A stretch of 64,000 nucleotides of DNA, from assembly GCA_025201375.1 (NCBI GenBank), contig JAIWZP010000009.1, forward strand, positions 124,001-188,000. Direction: 5' to 3'. The position numbers were made by a program, and so were the translations under genes. This document shows positions 51,511 to 62,023 of this stretch, one piece after another (the first letter of the stretch is position 1; every line of letters starts with the position of its first letter). Below the pieces are notes generated by a model that ran no database searches, was not told the DNA's origin, and saw only the letters and a program-made list of their open reading frames with translations. Origin of the DNA: Gongronella butleri. Its lineage: Eukaryota; Mucoromycota; Mucoromycetes; Mucorales; Cunninghamellaceae.

Positions 51511-51564
51511 CAGGCCAGCCACGTCCCCATTTTTTTCTTTCTTTCCTCATCCAACTCATACAGT

Positions 51565-51643
51565 ATGAAGATTTTGTATGCGATTGCCGCGGCGTGGCTG
51601 GCTACCGCGAGCGCCAAGAAGCCATTGTAATTCTTCGTTACAA

Positions 51644-51674
<31 letters not shown>

Positions 51675-54378
51675 AGGGTTCTGACATCAATGCCCTGATT
51701 TTTATAGTCCGAATGCCGTGTATCAGAATCCCGATGCACCTGTTGAAGCGCGTGTCGAGGATCTGTTGAAGCGCATGACCTTGGAAGAAAAGCAGTATCA
51801 GCTGATGCAAAACAACATGATTGAGGTCGACTATGGCATGCTCAAAAATGGCACTTTGCCTCCGTATGGCGCCTTTTTTGGTAATGATTGACGATGCATT
51901 TAAAAGAAAAAGAACTTGTTGCTGATCCGATTGGATATCATTATAGCGGACATGATGCCTCGCGATCCCCTGGCCGCCTTGGTGAATGCGACGCAAGACT
52001 ACTTTTTGCACAATACGCGCCTGGGTGTACGTCCATCCTTATCCCATGACAAAAAAAATCAACATGAAATGCTCATTTCCATATAATAGATCCCATCGCT
52101 GATGACTTCCGAAGGCATTCACGGCTACTTGGATCCCAATTCGACGATTTTCCCTGCGCCCTTGGCCATGGCTTGCTCGTTCAACCCTGACTTGCTGCAA
52201 CAGGTCGGCAACGTCATTGGCACTGAGGCCGAGAGCGTCGGCTGCCAAAACATTCTTGGTAAAAAAAAAAAAATTGTCATATGCTATAGAAAAAGAACAA
52301 AAAAAAAAAAAGACTAATTCACGTTCTTTACATAGCACCGGTGTTGGATTTGTCGCGTGAATTGCGCTGGGGCCGTGTCGAGGAGAACTATGGCGAGGAC
52401 CCACACTTGACGGGTGAAATGGGCACGGCCTTTGTCAAGGGCTTGCAAGGCACGCCCAAGAAGGGCACGGCAAAGACGGCCAAGCATCGTGTTGCCAGTA
52501 TGGTCAAGCACTTTGTCGCCCACGGCTCGTAATGTTTGCCATTTTTCCAAAAAAAAAAAATCACGATGTAACTGACATGCCATTGAATAGGTCTATGGGT
52601 GGTCTCAACTCGGCACCCGTCGAGGGTGGTGAGCGTTACTTGCGCTCGCTGTATTTGCTTCCCTTCAAGAAGGCTATTTTGGAGGGCGGTGCCATGTCTG
52701 TGATGAGCGCTTACCAGTAAGACAATGCAATCACGTTTTAAATTTTTGCTTTTTTTTCGCTGACATTTTTTGTAATTGTGTCTTCTAGTGCCTATGATGG
52801 CGTCCCATGCACGGCCAACCACCATACGCTCACTGACATTTTGCGTGGTGAATGGGGATTCCAGGGCTTTGTCGAGTCTGACATGCGTGCTGTCGATCAA
52901 TTGTGCTCGCTTCACTACACGTGCGACCCCAGCTTCAATGATCCCGCTGCCGCCGTGATGGCGCTCAATGCTGGTGTCGATGTCGAAATGGTGTCTGACC
53001 CCGTAAGTGAACTTTTTTTTTTTAAAGAAAAAAATGACATCACATTACAGAGCGACTCATCCGATGAGCAAATTGGGCTGAATTGTAGATGCACTTTGCC
53101 AATATTGAAGATCAAGTCAAGAAGGGCAACTTGGACATCAAGGTCGTGGACGAGGCCGTGCGCCGCTTGTTGCGCGCCAAGTTCTTGCTGGGCATGTTTG
53201 AGAACCCCTGGGTGTCCAACGATTACAACACGACGATCCACGCGCCCGCGCACGTCGCGTTGTCGCAACAGGTGGATGAAGAATCCATGGTCTTGCTCGA
53301 GAACGATGGCGTCTTGCCTCTGGCCAAGGACACCAAGATTGCCGTGATTGGTCCCCAAGCCAATGTCATGCAATATGGCGATTACATTTACCCTGGCGGT
53401 TTTGATCGTGGTGTGACGCCCCTGGCTGGTCTCCAAGCCAAGGTGGGCAACTCGAAAATCATCTATGAGCAAGGTTGTGAATTGTGGTCCAACGACCAAT
53501 CCGGCTTTGACGATGCTGTGGCCGCCGCCAAGAAGGCTGACGTCGCTTTGGTCATGGTCGGTACATGGACGCGTGACCAGACTTTGCTGTGGAATGGCGC
53601 CAACGCGACGACCGGTGAGCATGTGGATGTCAACGATCTTGGCTTGGTCGGCGCGCAACTCGATTTGGTCAAGGCTATCCAAAACACGGGTGTGCCCACG
53701 GTCGTGATTTACATTAGCGGCAAGCCCATTGCCGAGCCCTGGATCAAGAATCACGCCAATGCTGTGCTTCAAGTGTTCTATCCCGGTGAGATGGGTGGCC
53801 ATGCGCTGGCCAACATCCTGTATGGTGACGCCAACCCCAGCGGCAAGCTGTCTGTATCGTTCCCCACCTATGTTGGCAGTTTGCCCGTGTATTACAACTT
53901 TTTGAACGGCGGCCGTGCCACGGATGCCGGCATGATCACCGAAAATGGCACCATGGTCTTTGGCCACCAATACGCGCTTGGCACTCCTAATGCGCTGTGG
54001 TACTTTGGCCACGGCTTGTCGTACACTACCTTCAACTACACTGGTCTGAGCGCGGCCAATGCGACCGTGTCGGCCAAGGAAGTTAATGTGAGCGTGACTG
54101 TCAAGAACACCGGCAAGCGCGACGGCAAGGAAGTCGTGCAAGTGTACATTCGCGACTACATTTCGTCGGTGGTTACGCCCTTCCAAGCGCTCAAGGGCTT
54201 TACCAAGGTGCATCTCAAGGCCGGCGAATCCAAGCGCGTCACGGTGCCCATCAAGGTGGAGGAATTGGCGGTCTGGACGGTCAACAACGGCTACAAGGTC
54301 GAGCCTGGCCAGTTTATTGCTTATGTGGGCGGCGGCTTCAGCGAAACGACGCTGCAAACCAGCTTCTGGCTGCACTAA
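51565..54378 (+). CDS. secreted glycoside hydrolase family 3 (beta-glucosidase/xylosidase type)
   Basis: Eight exons (51565-51626, 51708-51880, 51947-52026, 52090-52258, 52336-52528, 52591-52716, 52789-53002, 53089-54378) give 768 residues. A signal peptide (MKILYAIAAAWLATASA) marks a secreted protein. GH3 landmarks are present: VEDLLKRMTLEEK, PSLMTSEGIHG, RWGRVEENYGEDPHLTGEMG, VKHFVAHG, and the nucleophile region FQGFVESDMRAVDQL. The second domain shows VLLENDGVLPLAKD and FYPGEMGGHALANIL. A FnIII-like C-terminal domain ends the protein. It cleaves terminal beta-linked sugars from oligosaccharides; exact specificity is not readable. Met follows the nucleophile Asp where Trp or Tyr is more usual in beta-glucosidases. 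Several NxT/S sites fit an exported glycoprotein. Seven introns cluster in the first half; the last exon is 1290 nt. Confidence 0.94.
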
Positions 54379-54405
54379 AAAAAAAGATATCAGCTTTCTC
54401 CGTAA

Positions 54406-54411
54406 AATAAA
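54406..54411 (+). terminator. AATAAA polyadenylation signal of the GH3 gene
   Basis: Perfect AATAAA 28 bp after the GH3 stop, followed by a repeated TTTTCTCG U-rich downstream element. Confidence 0.6.
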
Positions 54412-54699
54412 GTGTTTTCTCGTTTTCTCGTTTTTTCTTGATAAAAAGTGCCCAATTGCCGGGAAAACAGGTTGAAGATGCATTAGAATCTGGAAAATGT
54501 CGCTCAGTAACCGCGTATCATAATGACAGCTGCATGGTCGTTTGCTAACTAGAAAATGTATCATAAATATTTTTGTTACAAATGGTTATCATAAAAAGCG
54601 CTTTGAAACGATCAGCACGGCGTGTCATCCAAGAGAATCACTCATTGCATCATATTTATTAAGCATTTGTCAGGGGTTGATTCTGTGGAATCGCACGTG

Positions 54700-54790
54700 T
54701 CGACGCGTTTAAAACGAAATTTAAGGTTTGGGCACTTTTGACGCGTCGTAAATTACGCGCAACGCGTTTTTCAAATGATTACCAACATCC
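54700..54790 (+). repeat. short dispersed repeat C, copy 2
   Basis: Matches 12655-12745 by the ordered words GCACTTTTGACGCGTCGT and TTACGCGCAACGCGTTTTT. Confidence 0.5.
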
Positions 54791-54936
54791 ACAAACGCGC
54801 GTGGATGATATGCGCGAGATAGGTTTGTTTCGGGCCGCTGTGATGCGTCCTCGTTGAAAGGGCTGCCATGATATCAAAATGTGGCGTTTTGATACCTTTT
54901 TGTCTTTTTTGCCCCGCAATCTGCAAGGCGATGGCT

Positions 54937-54963
54937 TAAAGGCAAGCCTGTCGCTTGCCTTTA
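54937..54963. other. perfect inverted repeat, 11-bp stem and 5-nt loop
   Basis: TAAAGGCAAGC at 54937-54947 is the exact reverse complement of 54953-54963, with CTGTC between them. It lies 560 bp after the GH3 stop. Confidence 0.75.
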
Positions 54964-55553
54964 TAGGGATGACGCGAGAATGAGCCCAAATAAGCCTTTA
55001 GGGCGTACCTCAAAAGGCTAAAATCGGTGTTTTTGTCGCCATTTGTGCATTTTACTCACATTTAATAATGGCACCCAGAATGAAATCGGTATCCTTCGAG
55101 TGGTAAGCAACTGCATAATCTTTTGTATACTCAGGGGCTGCCTGTGCGCTATTGCCGTGCACCATGAATTGGCCATTTTTTTTTTTTTATCATGGACGCG
55201 CTTAAGAACGCGTGGATGCTTTTTTTTTTATCATTTTTATTGGAGAAATGGGGGCTTAAAACCAACATACAAAAAAAAAAGGAAAAAAAAAGGACGAAGC
55301 ATAAAAAGGTGTGTTGTGTGTATATACGCGGTGAAATGAAGGGTCTGTGGAAGGAACGGGGGGATGGACGAGTGACGGGGGGTGAAGGAAGGGTATCGAG
55401 GCAACGCTAAGCAATGAGAGGGAGGGCTGTGCACACACGATGGAACCATGCACGCAAGATGAATGGAATGGAGTGGATGGGGTTGAGGGAGAGGCAAGTG
55501 TAGGGCGATGTACATAATGAAAGCAGCAAATGAACTATATATAAGTGAGCAAA

Positions 55554-55580
55554 GGTGTGTGTGTGTGTGTGTGTGTGTGT
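55554..55580. repeat. GT dinucleotide microsatellite
   Basis: About 13 uninterrupted GT units between the GH3 and DP genes. Confidence 0.9.
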
Positions 55581-55728
55581 TTGGATGTGTGAAGAGTAAA
55601 AAAAAAGAAAAAAAAGAAAAAAAGCAGGAAATCTGATTGAAAAAAAAAATACAGGTTAGCTTGTCAAATCGAAAAAAACGAAATTTGTTTTCTTACCAAA
55701 ATACATGCTTTGGAAGCATGACAGTGAG

Positions 55729-57458
55729 TCATGAGGCGGCGGCATCCAGGTATTGGTGCCAATGGTCAGGGACCCAGCAATTGAGTTCGCGACACGAGAT
55801 AGGTTCGCGGAAATGATGTCTTAGGATATCCATCTCGTTGAAAAGGGGCGCATCGCATGAAATATGCGCTTCCTTGCCATTGTGTTGCAATTCCACCAAG
55901 GTGTCGCGACTCTGTTGCACCAAGAAGAAGGGCAGCGTAGTCATGAATTGGTGCTTGTCAGCGTCACGCTGATTGCGCGCAATGAGCCGGCGCAAAAGCA
56001 GGTACTTTTTTTTGAAAAAAAAACAAGAAAAAAAGACGCGTCAATGGAAGGTGAAAACACGCGTTGCACTTTTTACCTTTGTCATGGACTGCTGGATGTT
56101 TTCCTTTGTGCGATCAATGGAGGCTGTCAGCTCTTTTTGCTTCATCTACCAAAAAAAAAAAAAAAAAAAAAGCGCGTCAGTCACGTGTTTGTCCTTTCTT
56201 GTTTTTTCTTTTTTTTTACCTCTTCGTGCTGGATGGCTCTTTTCAAGGCGTCATCTTGCAATTGGGTTGAATCAGGGGCAGGCGAGTGAGTTTCGTCGAG
56301 ACTGGGCGGGATGCCGCGCCATTTGATTTCGCGCTTGTCCTTTTCGATGATGTGTATGGCCATGAGGACGTTGAGGGCATCGTAGACGCGTCGGCGGATG
56401 TTTTTTTGGTCAAAGGGAGGGCGCGAGTTGGTAGCGGCGGCTTGTTGTTGCTGTTGTTGGCTGAGTTCATGGACGACCTGGTCGTAGGTGGTGACGCCAT
56501 GTTCCTTGACCTTGTCGCACACCTGTTTGCTAAAGTGGCGCAAGCCCTTGCTAGCGCGTTCGCCATACATCATGGATGAGGACGATGGCGCATAAAGGCG
56601 AGGTGACGAGGCGGCCGAGGACGGCGACGAGGCTGAGACGGAGGACGAAGACGAGGAGGTAGTGGATGAGGAGAGGGACGCGTGTGGCGGTGGCGGAGTT
56701 TGATCCGAGTTGGCGCCAGCGGCGATAAAGATGGAGGAAGAAGGCGCTTGTTTTTGTTTGTGGTGCTTTTTCCTTTTTGGGCCCCGTGCCGACACGGTGT
56801 CACCGCCCATCATAGGGGGCGCGCCGCGTTTCAATGCCGTCTTTGTGCGAATGCCGGTGCTCAGGGCGTCGGTGGGCGGCACCAAAGCCATTGGGGGGTG
56901 CACTTGGCGCCGCCGATCCTCCCTGTTGGCAAAATGCGTCTGGTAGCCGTACCGCTGCTCCTCCAATTCCAATTGCTTGAGCTCCGGAGGCGAATTGAGC
57001 AGCGATGCGATCGAGCCCTTGCGCTCCGACACAACAGCAGCAGCAGGCGCAGGCGGGCCAGAGCAAGGCGGCGACAGCGGCGGCTCCATGGGATCAAGCC
57101 AATCGGCCGCACCGTGCATGGGCTGCGCCGGCGGGTGAAGATGCGGCTTCAATGGCGGTGTAAACGACGAAAACGCCGGCGGCGAAGGCGACGCACAAGT
57201 GCGCGACGCGTCTTCCCCGTTCATCATCGTCGACTGATACGAACAAGGCGGACTATTGGTCGACGACGCCGGCGGCGTGGCCATCAGATTGTGGATGGGC
57301 GGTAAACAATGCTGTTCTTCGCCTCCTCCTTGCCAAAAGAGAGGCCGCAAATGGTTGTGCGACGTCGACGTGACACTCGACGTGTCAGAGTCGTGCCCCA
57401 TCGAAGCATGATACGTCAATGGCGGCGACGGAAGCGAATTGGACGAATACGTGGTCAT
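55729..57458 (-). CDS. DP-type transcription factor (E2F dimerisation partner)
   Basis: Exons 57458-56220, 56145-56077 and 56004-55729 give 527 residues. The DNA-binding winged helix is typical of DP proteins: [45 protein letters not shown] and [10 protein letters not shown]. The coiled-coil dimerisation helix ([20 protein letters not shown], then [11 protein letters not shown]) and the DP marked-box-like end ([13 protein letters not shown]) follow in order. DP factors pair with E2F to control G1/S genes. The first about 300 residues are Pro/Ser-rich and disordered with a [10 protein letters not shown] nuclear signal. Most Dikarya have lost E2F/DP and use SBF/MBF, so this gene supports an early-diverging fungal origin. 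A Q5-6 run interrupts the DNA-binding domain. Confidence 0.93.
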
Positions 57459-58821
57459 CAATCAGACGAAAAAAAAAAAGAATAAAAAAAATCGAAAACG
57501 AGTGCGAGGACTGCAAGGTTAAAGAAAAATAAAAAAAATAAGCAATTGAAACCCTCCTGACCAGTGACGTTTGCTTTTTTTTTTTTTTTTTTTTGGTTGC
57601 TCCTTGTTCTTTACAATTTAGGCGATGCCAATAAAAAAAAAGAGATCGATGAAGCAAGAGGGTCGCGCGCGCAGTCAATTAAAAATAAAATGGCTTGCGG
57701 AACGTGCTGTTGCGTGTATAAGATCAAATAAAAGGACACAAAAGATGGGTCTTTAGAGCGATCGGATGGACAATGAGGACGAAAAAGTGAAAGGATTGGG
57801 GTGGTGACAAAAAGGGGCGTGTGAGGGTGGGGAGTAGCTAGAGAAAGGAAAGGTGGAAATCTGAAGGAAAGAAGAAGAAAAGGGAAACAACAAAAAAAAA
57901 AAAAGGATTGTTGTCTTGGTGAGCCTTGTAAAAAAAAATTTTTTTTTTTAGGTCTTGGAAGACACGCTGAAGAGCCTCCAAATATTGATGGGTAAACAAG
58001 CCAATGGATGGGAGATGGGGGGATGAGCAATGCGACGGGCATGCGTCCACAAAAGAGGGTGTGTGCGCGCGCGCGCGTCATTTCTTGTGTTGCCCGCCCT
58101 TTTTTTTTTTTTTGGAGATGACACAAGCTATCAAAGGAAAAAGCGAGATGCGGGTGTTGTTTAGCACCCCCCACCCGTCGTCGTGCGCGTTCCACTTGCA
58201 GGAAATCAAATTAATATGAAGAGAAAGAGAGGATCATGGAAAAACGACGCGATGGGATCGCCAAATTTGGCGATCCCTTGAAAACGACCCAGCGACCCAG
58301 CATCACCCCTCTTTTTTTTTTTTTTTTTCTCTTGCAGCCGCATGGGAGAAATTGTCAACCTGTCACCCGCCAAAATCGGTGTTTCCGCCGGCTCTCTCCT
58401 TAAAAAAAATAAAAAAACAATGACAGCGTTTCAGCTTTCTGTTGTTTGTCGTCCGGCGCCCAATCTCACAACAGAGACAAGCGCAATCCTGTTTTTTTTT
58501 CTGTGTGCACCACGTATTCTAAAGCTTTTTATGCGTGCTTGGGATCGACCAGATACCCTATCTTTTCCGAATGTCCCCCGAAAGTGTCAGTGTGCCCTTA
58601 CATCCGCCCTTTTTTTTATTTTTATTCGGCATCGCATTGACCACCACCCACCCACCCCCCAATTCCCCTTCACTTCGATAAAAAAAAAAAAAAATGCACC
58701 GCTTGTCAGCGCTGCCTCGTGGGGGTCCAATTCCTTTTTTACACCGCACACCGTCGTGCTGCTTATTTTTTTTTTCCCCACTCAATTCGAGAAAACGCGC
58801 CTTTTTTTATTATTTTCGTAT
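57459..58821. other. intergenic region with a 24-bp palindrome
   Basis: About 1.36 kb with no convincing gene. The left part is the DP leader and promoter. A perfect 24-bp palindrome is at 58254-58277. A TCTTGCAG acceptor-like site after a T-rich tract (about 58340) leads into an open frame with no family resemblance. Confidence 0.5.
58254..58277. other. perfect 24-bp palindrome
   Basis: GGGATCGCCAAA is followed immediately by its exact reverse complement TTTGGCGATCCC, with no spacer. The core CGCCAAATTTGGCG contains a TTTGGCG half-site on each strand. Confidence 0.85.
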
Positions 58822-61274
58822 CTAATATAATCTCTTGGGTATCTTGATCACCGTGTAGGCACCATAGAGCATGACCCCAAATAAGGTCAAGGTAGTGGGG
58901 AACAAGAATGCCTGGGAAATCGGGAGACTAGCAAAGAATCGTATTTTACCTTGTTGAGACAGTGGTCCATCGGCCTTCTCACGTGCGATTGAACGACCGT
59001 GATGCGGACAAGACGCTGCATCCTGATGAAAAACAACAAATAAACGAATCCGGCCCTGCCCCAATCGATAAGCCAGCTTCACCGCGTCCAGCACGTCCGC
59101 GTCGCTTTGCATCACCACTCGGTCTTGATCTTCGTCCACGTAAAACACGTCCTGCAAGCACCAATGCTTCATCCTCTCCGGCATAGGCTCCGTCGCCATC
59201 TTGTCGTCAATGCCTTGCTTGATCGCGTCAAAAGACGCGCTTTTGATGCGAAAGCGAAAGGTCTTTTCGCCATGCGCGAATTTAAATGCCATGCTTGCCT
59301 CGTCACCGGCCGCCTGGCTTGAAACAATGGACACGGAGGCCGCATGTGCCTGCTGCTGTTGCTGTTGCGGGACAAGGTCACGAGCTTCGCTGTGCAGGGA
59401 CGTGGATGAAATCATCGATTCTGTTTCCGTCATGTCGTCGTCATGCGCAAAACTAGCCCAAAATCTGTCCTTGCCCAGGCCATCGTCGTCACCTGCCGCA
59501 GCCCCATTCACTTCATCAATCTGAACACACCAACCCAAAAAAAAAAGCAAAAAAGCGCGCCCAAAAGGCAAAAAAAAGCAATTCCTGCCTTGTAAATCAC
59601 ATGAAAAAAAATAAACAAAAAATCTTGTCCCGGTGCTCTTACCAATTCCAATGTCGCGTACGTCAACGACAGCACATCAAGCAGGCCAAGGATGCCACGG
59701 TCCGCGTCGACCACGGGAAGATTTAAGAAATGACCATCTAAAAAAAAGTTTTAAAAAAAAAAGCTTGTTTGACCCCAATTGCAAAAGAAAAGCCGCTCCT
59801 TACTATGCATCTTTTTGAGCGCATCCAGAATGCTTGTTTCAGGCAGAGCCGTCTCGGGTTCAGGCGTCATGAAGCGACAAACGGAGCAATTGGCAGCATT
59901 CAAGCCCACTGCCACGACGCGAAGCACAATGTCCTTTGTCTGAGGGAAAAAAAATAGAATAAAAATAGGGGGCGTCAGAATAAACAAGCGACCTGGGAGT
60001 AGCGCCATTCGAGGGTGAGGGGAGGAAGTCAGACCGTGAAAATGCCCGCCAAAGAGCCATGGTCCATGACCAGGACGGCAGTGGTGCGCTGTTCGCGCAT
60101 CAATCGCGCAACCTCATTGACATGCGTCTTTGCAGACACTTGGACGGGCTGCCGCTGCGTGAGGACCGTCGTAATCGTGGGGCACGACATTTTTGTGCGA
60201 AGCGTGTCCATGTAGCCGACGAGTGACGCGGTGCTACTCGACCATTCCTTCTCTATGCCCTCGAGAGCATCAAGCAGTTTTTGTGACGACCCATACGCAC
60301 GCTCCATCTTGTCCAATGCCTGGTAAAGACACTTTGTAATGTCCAAAAGGCCATAAATCTCGCCATCCTCGCTACATACGGGCTGCGACGCGTCCACCAT
60401 ACCCAAAAGAATTAAAGAAAATGAGAAATTTGCTCCCTCCCCTCCGCCCCTTCGGGTGCAATCGTGCCTCGCTCCGGCCTTACCACATGCCGAAAACCCC
60501 GTGAGACCATCAAGTTCAAGGCATCTTGCGCACTCGAGTCGGTTGTCACACAGACAGGCTGGGGCGTCATAATCTCTGAGACTTGGATGCCTAATCTGAA
60601 ATAGACGTGAAACGCGTAAACACAAATGCAGGACAGAAACACAAGAGAGCCCAGTTTTTTGTTTTTTTTTTTTTTTGCACTCTTTTCCACCTTTCTCACC
60701 CCTCTTTCATACCTGGCATTAAGATTTTCAGCGACAACACGGTACGCAATGTCTTTGGCCTAGAGAATAAAAAAAAGGGGGGAGAGTCGGTGAGCGCGTG
60801 TCACCCCCATTGTCGTTTTTTTTTTCTTGTTTTCGCGCCCATCCAATCGTGACTGTGCCCTTACTGTCAAGATGCCGCACAAATGATCTTCGTCATCCAT
60901 CACCAGCACACAGTCGCTGCGCTTGGCAGCCATCAATTGCGCTGCTTCCAACACAGAGAGACTTTCTTGCACGGTGAGCGCCTGCGATGGTCGGAGAGCA
61001 GACACCGTACCTGGCACTTTTTTTGTCTGCTTGACGCGAGTCATGCCACGCTTCTTGAGATCCTGGTCCAGCTTGCGCCGGATGGTCTAATGGCTCACAA
61101 CGAGCATAAGAAACGACAAAATGCACCAAATTCCAGTTTTGACTGGGCCCGCGATTTGCCTCGGCTTGTTACCTCGTCCTTTTTAGTTTGGCGCTGCCGA
61201 GCTAATTCGGGATCAACCGTGCCGTATGTGCCGCCGGAAAGACGCACACTGCGTCTGGATTGCTGAGGCGCCAT
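58822..61274 (-). CDS. CBS-PB1 domain membrane protein
   Basis: Eight exons (61274-61173, 61086-60865, 60759-60713, 60595-60484, 60382-60035, 59939-59804, 59737-59643, 59520-58822) give 586 residues. Four CBS motifs form two Bateman modules: SVLEAAQLMAAKRSDCVLVM with GILTAKDIAYRVV; VSEIMTPQPVCVT with GLLDITKCLYQ; HVNEVARLMREQRTTAVLVM with GIFTTKDIVLRVV; CRFMTPEPETA with GLLDVLSLTY. A PB1-like domain follows (FKFAHGEKTFRFRIKSASF ... VFYVDEDQDRVVMQSDADV) and a single C-terminal helix (FPTTLTLFGVMLYGAYTVI) suggests tail anchoring. CBS pairs usually bind adenosyl ligands and PB1 mediates dimerisation; the cellular role is unknown. Intron 5 starts with an unusual GTCTGA donor. A possible splice at 58950 was rejected because it breaks the membrane helix frame. 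Confidence 0.9.
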
Positions 61275-62023
61275 CGATGGAATAAGCGAAAAAAAAACAA
61301 AAAAAAACAAAAATCAAAAAGAGAGTGTCTGAATAGGGAGAGCCGTAAGAAAAAAGAGGGAGGCAGGAAAGGAAGAATAGCGAAAAAGAAACATGGATCG
61401 CCCTTTCATGCAGAAGTAAATGCGCATTGGAACCACGCCGCTCAGCTTATTTGTCCGCCTCGCGCTTTTTTTCCCTTTTTTTTTTTTTTTTTTTTTTTTT
61501 TTGCATTTCATTGGTCAAGAGCGCGTGACCTTGACTGCCAGCGTGTTCATGACGTCCACCCTTGTCGTCACGATGATCGGGCATGACAGGCAAACCACCA
61601 TGCGCGTCTCTGAAAATAGAAAACCGAGTGATCAGCAATGTACATGGGCGTCCACAGCCTACCACCAAGCGGCTCGGGAAAAAGTCACTCCCGTCAGAAA
61701 AATAAAAGGAGTCGAGATAAGCTTTCATCGCCACATCTCCTTATCCTTGCCTATTTTCAGCAAATTCGCCCTGTCCCGGTGCGCGATGACTACAACAGCG
61801 TCGCTGACACGGCTCATCCACCGGGCCCTGTCTGTGGAAACGGCTCGCCAGCTTTGTACAACATGTGGATATGCATAAATCAAGGCAAATTCAAGCGGTG
61901 CTTGTGTTTTTTTTTTTTATGTGACGAGCTCAAGGCCCCGCTGCCTTTACCTCCCCCTTTTCAATTGTCATTCTTTATCGCGTCCCTCTTTCATTTCTTT
62001 GTTCCTTATTTTTTTCGTGGTGC
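61275..62023. other. divergent promoter region, CBS-PB1 / F-box
   Basis: 749 bp with no gene. Contains a T run of about 27 near 61475-61502 and a pyrimidine-rich leader before the F-box start. Confidence 0.5.

Larger units (their letters stand above)
48826..51564. other. intergenic region with repeat family A copy 3
   Basis: About 2.7 kb without a recognised gene. Contains family A copy 3, an ACTCAGGGGCTCAGGG-type short repeat near 50370-50400, a T run of more than 20 near 51440, and the GH3 promoter with a TATTTAAA box. Confidence 0.6.
54379..55728. other. intergenic region with hairpins, repeat C copy 2 and a GT microsatellite
   Basis: About 1.35 kb without a gene. It holds the GH3 polyA signal, repeat C copy 2 (54700-54790), a perfect 11-bp-stem hairpin (54937-54963), a second 7-bp inverted repeat nearby, and a GT microsatellite. 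Confidence 0.6.

Noticed and set aside
52915..54564. 549-codon minus-strand open frame
   Set aside because: Entirely antisense to the GH3 exons; a codon-bias shadow.
58924..58950. possible intron (donor after CAACAAG) near the end of the CBS-PB1 gene
   Set aside because: No acceptor keeps the frame of the terminal membrane helix, while reading through gives a clean helix and stop.
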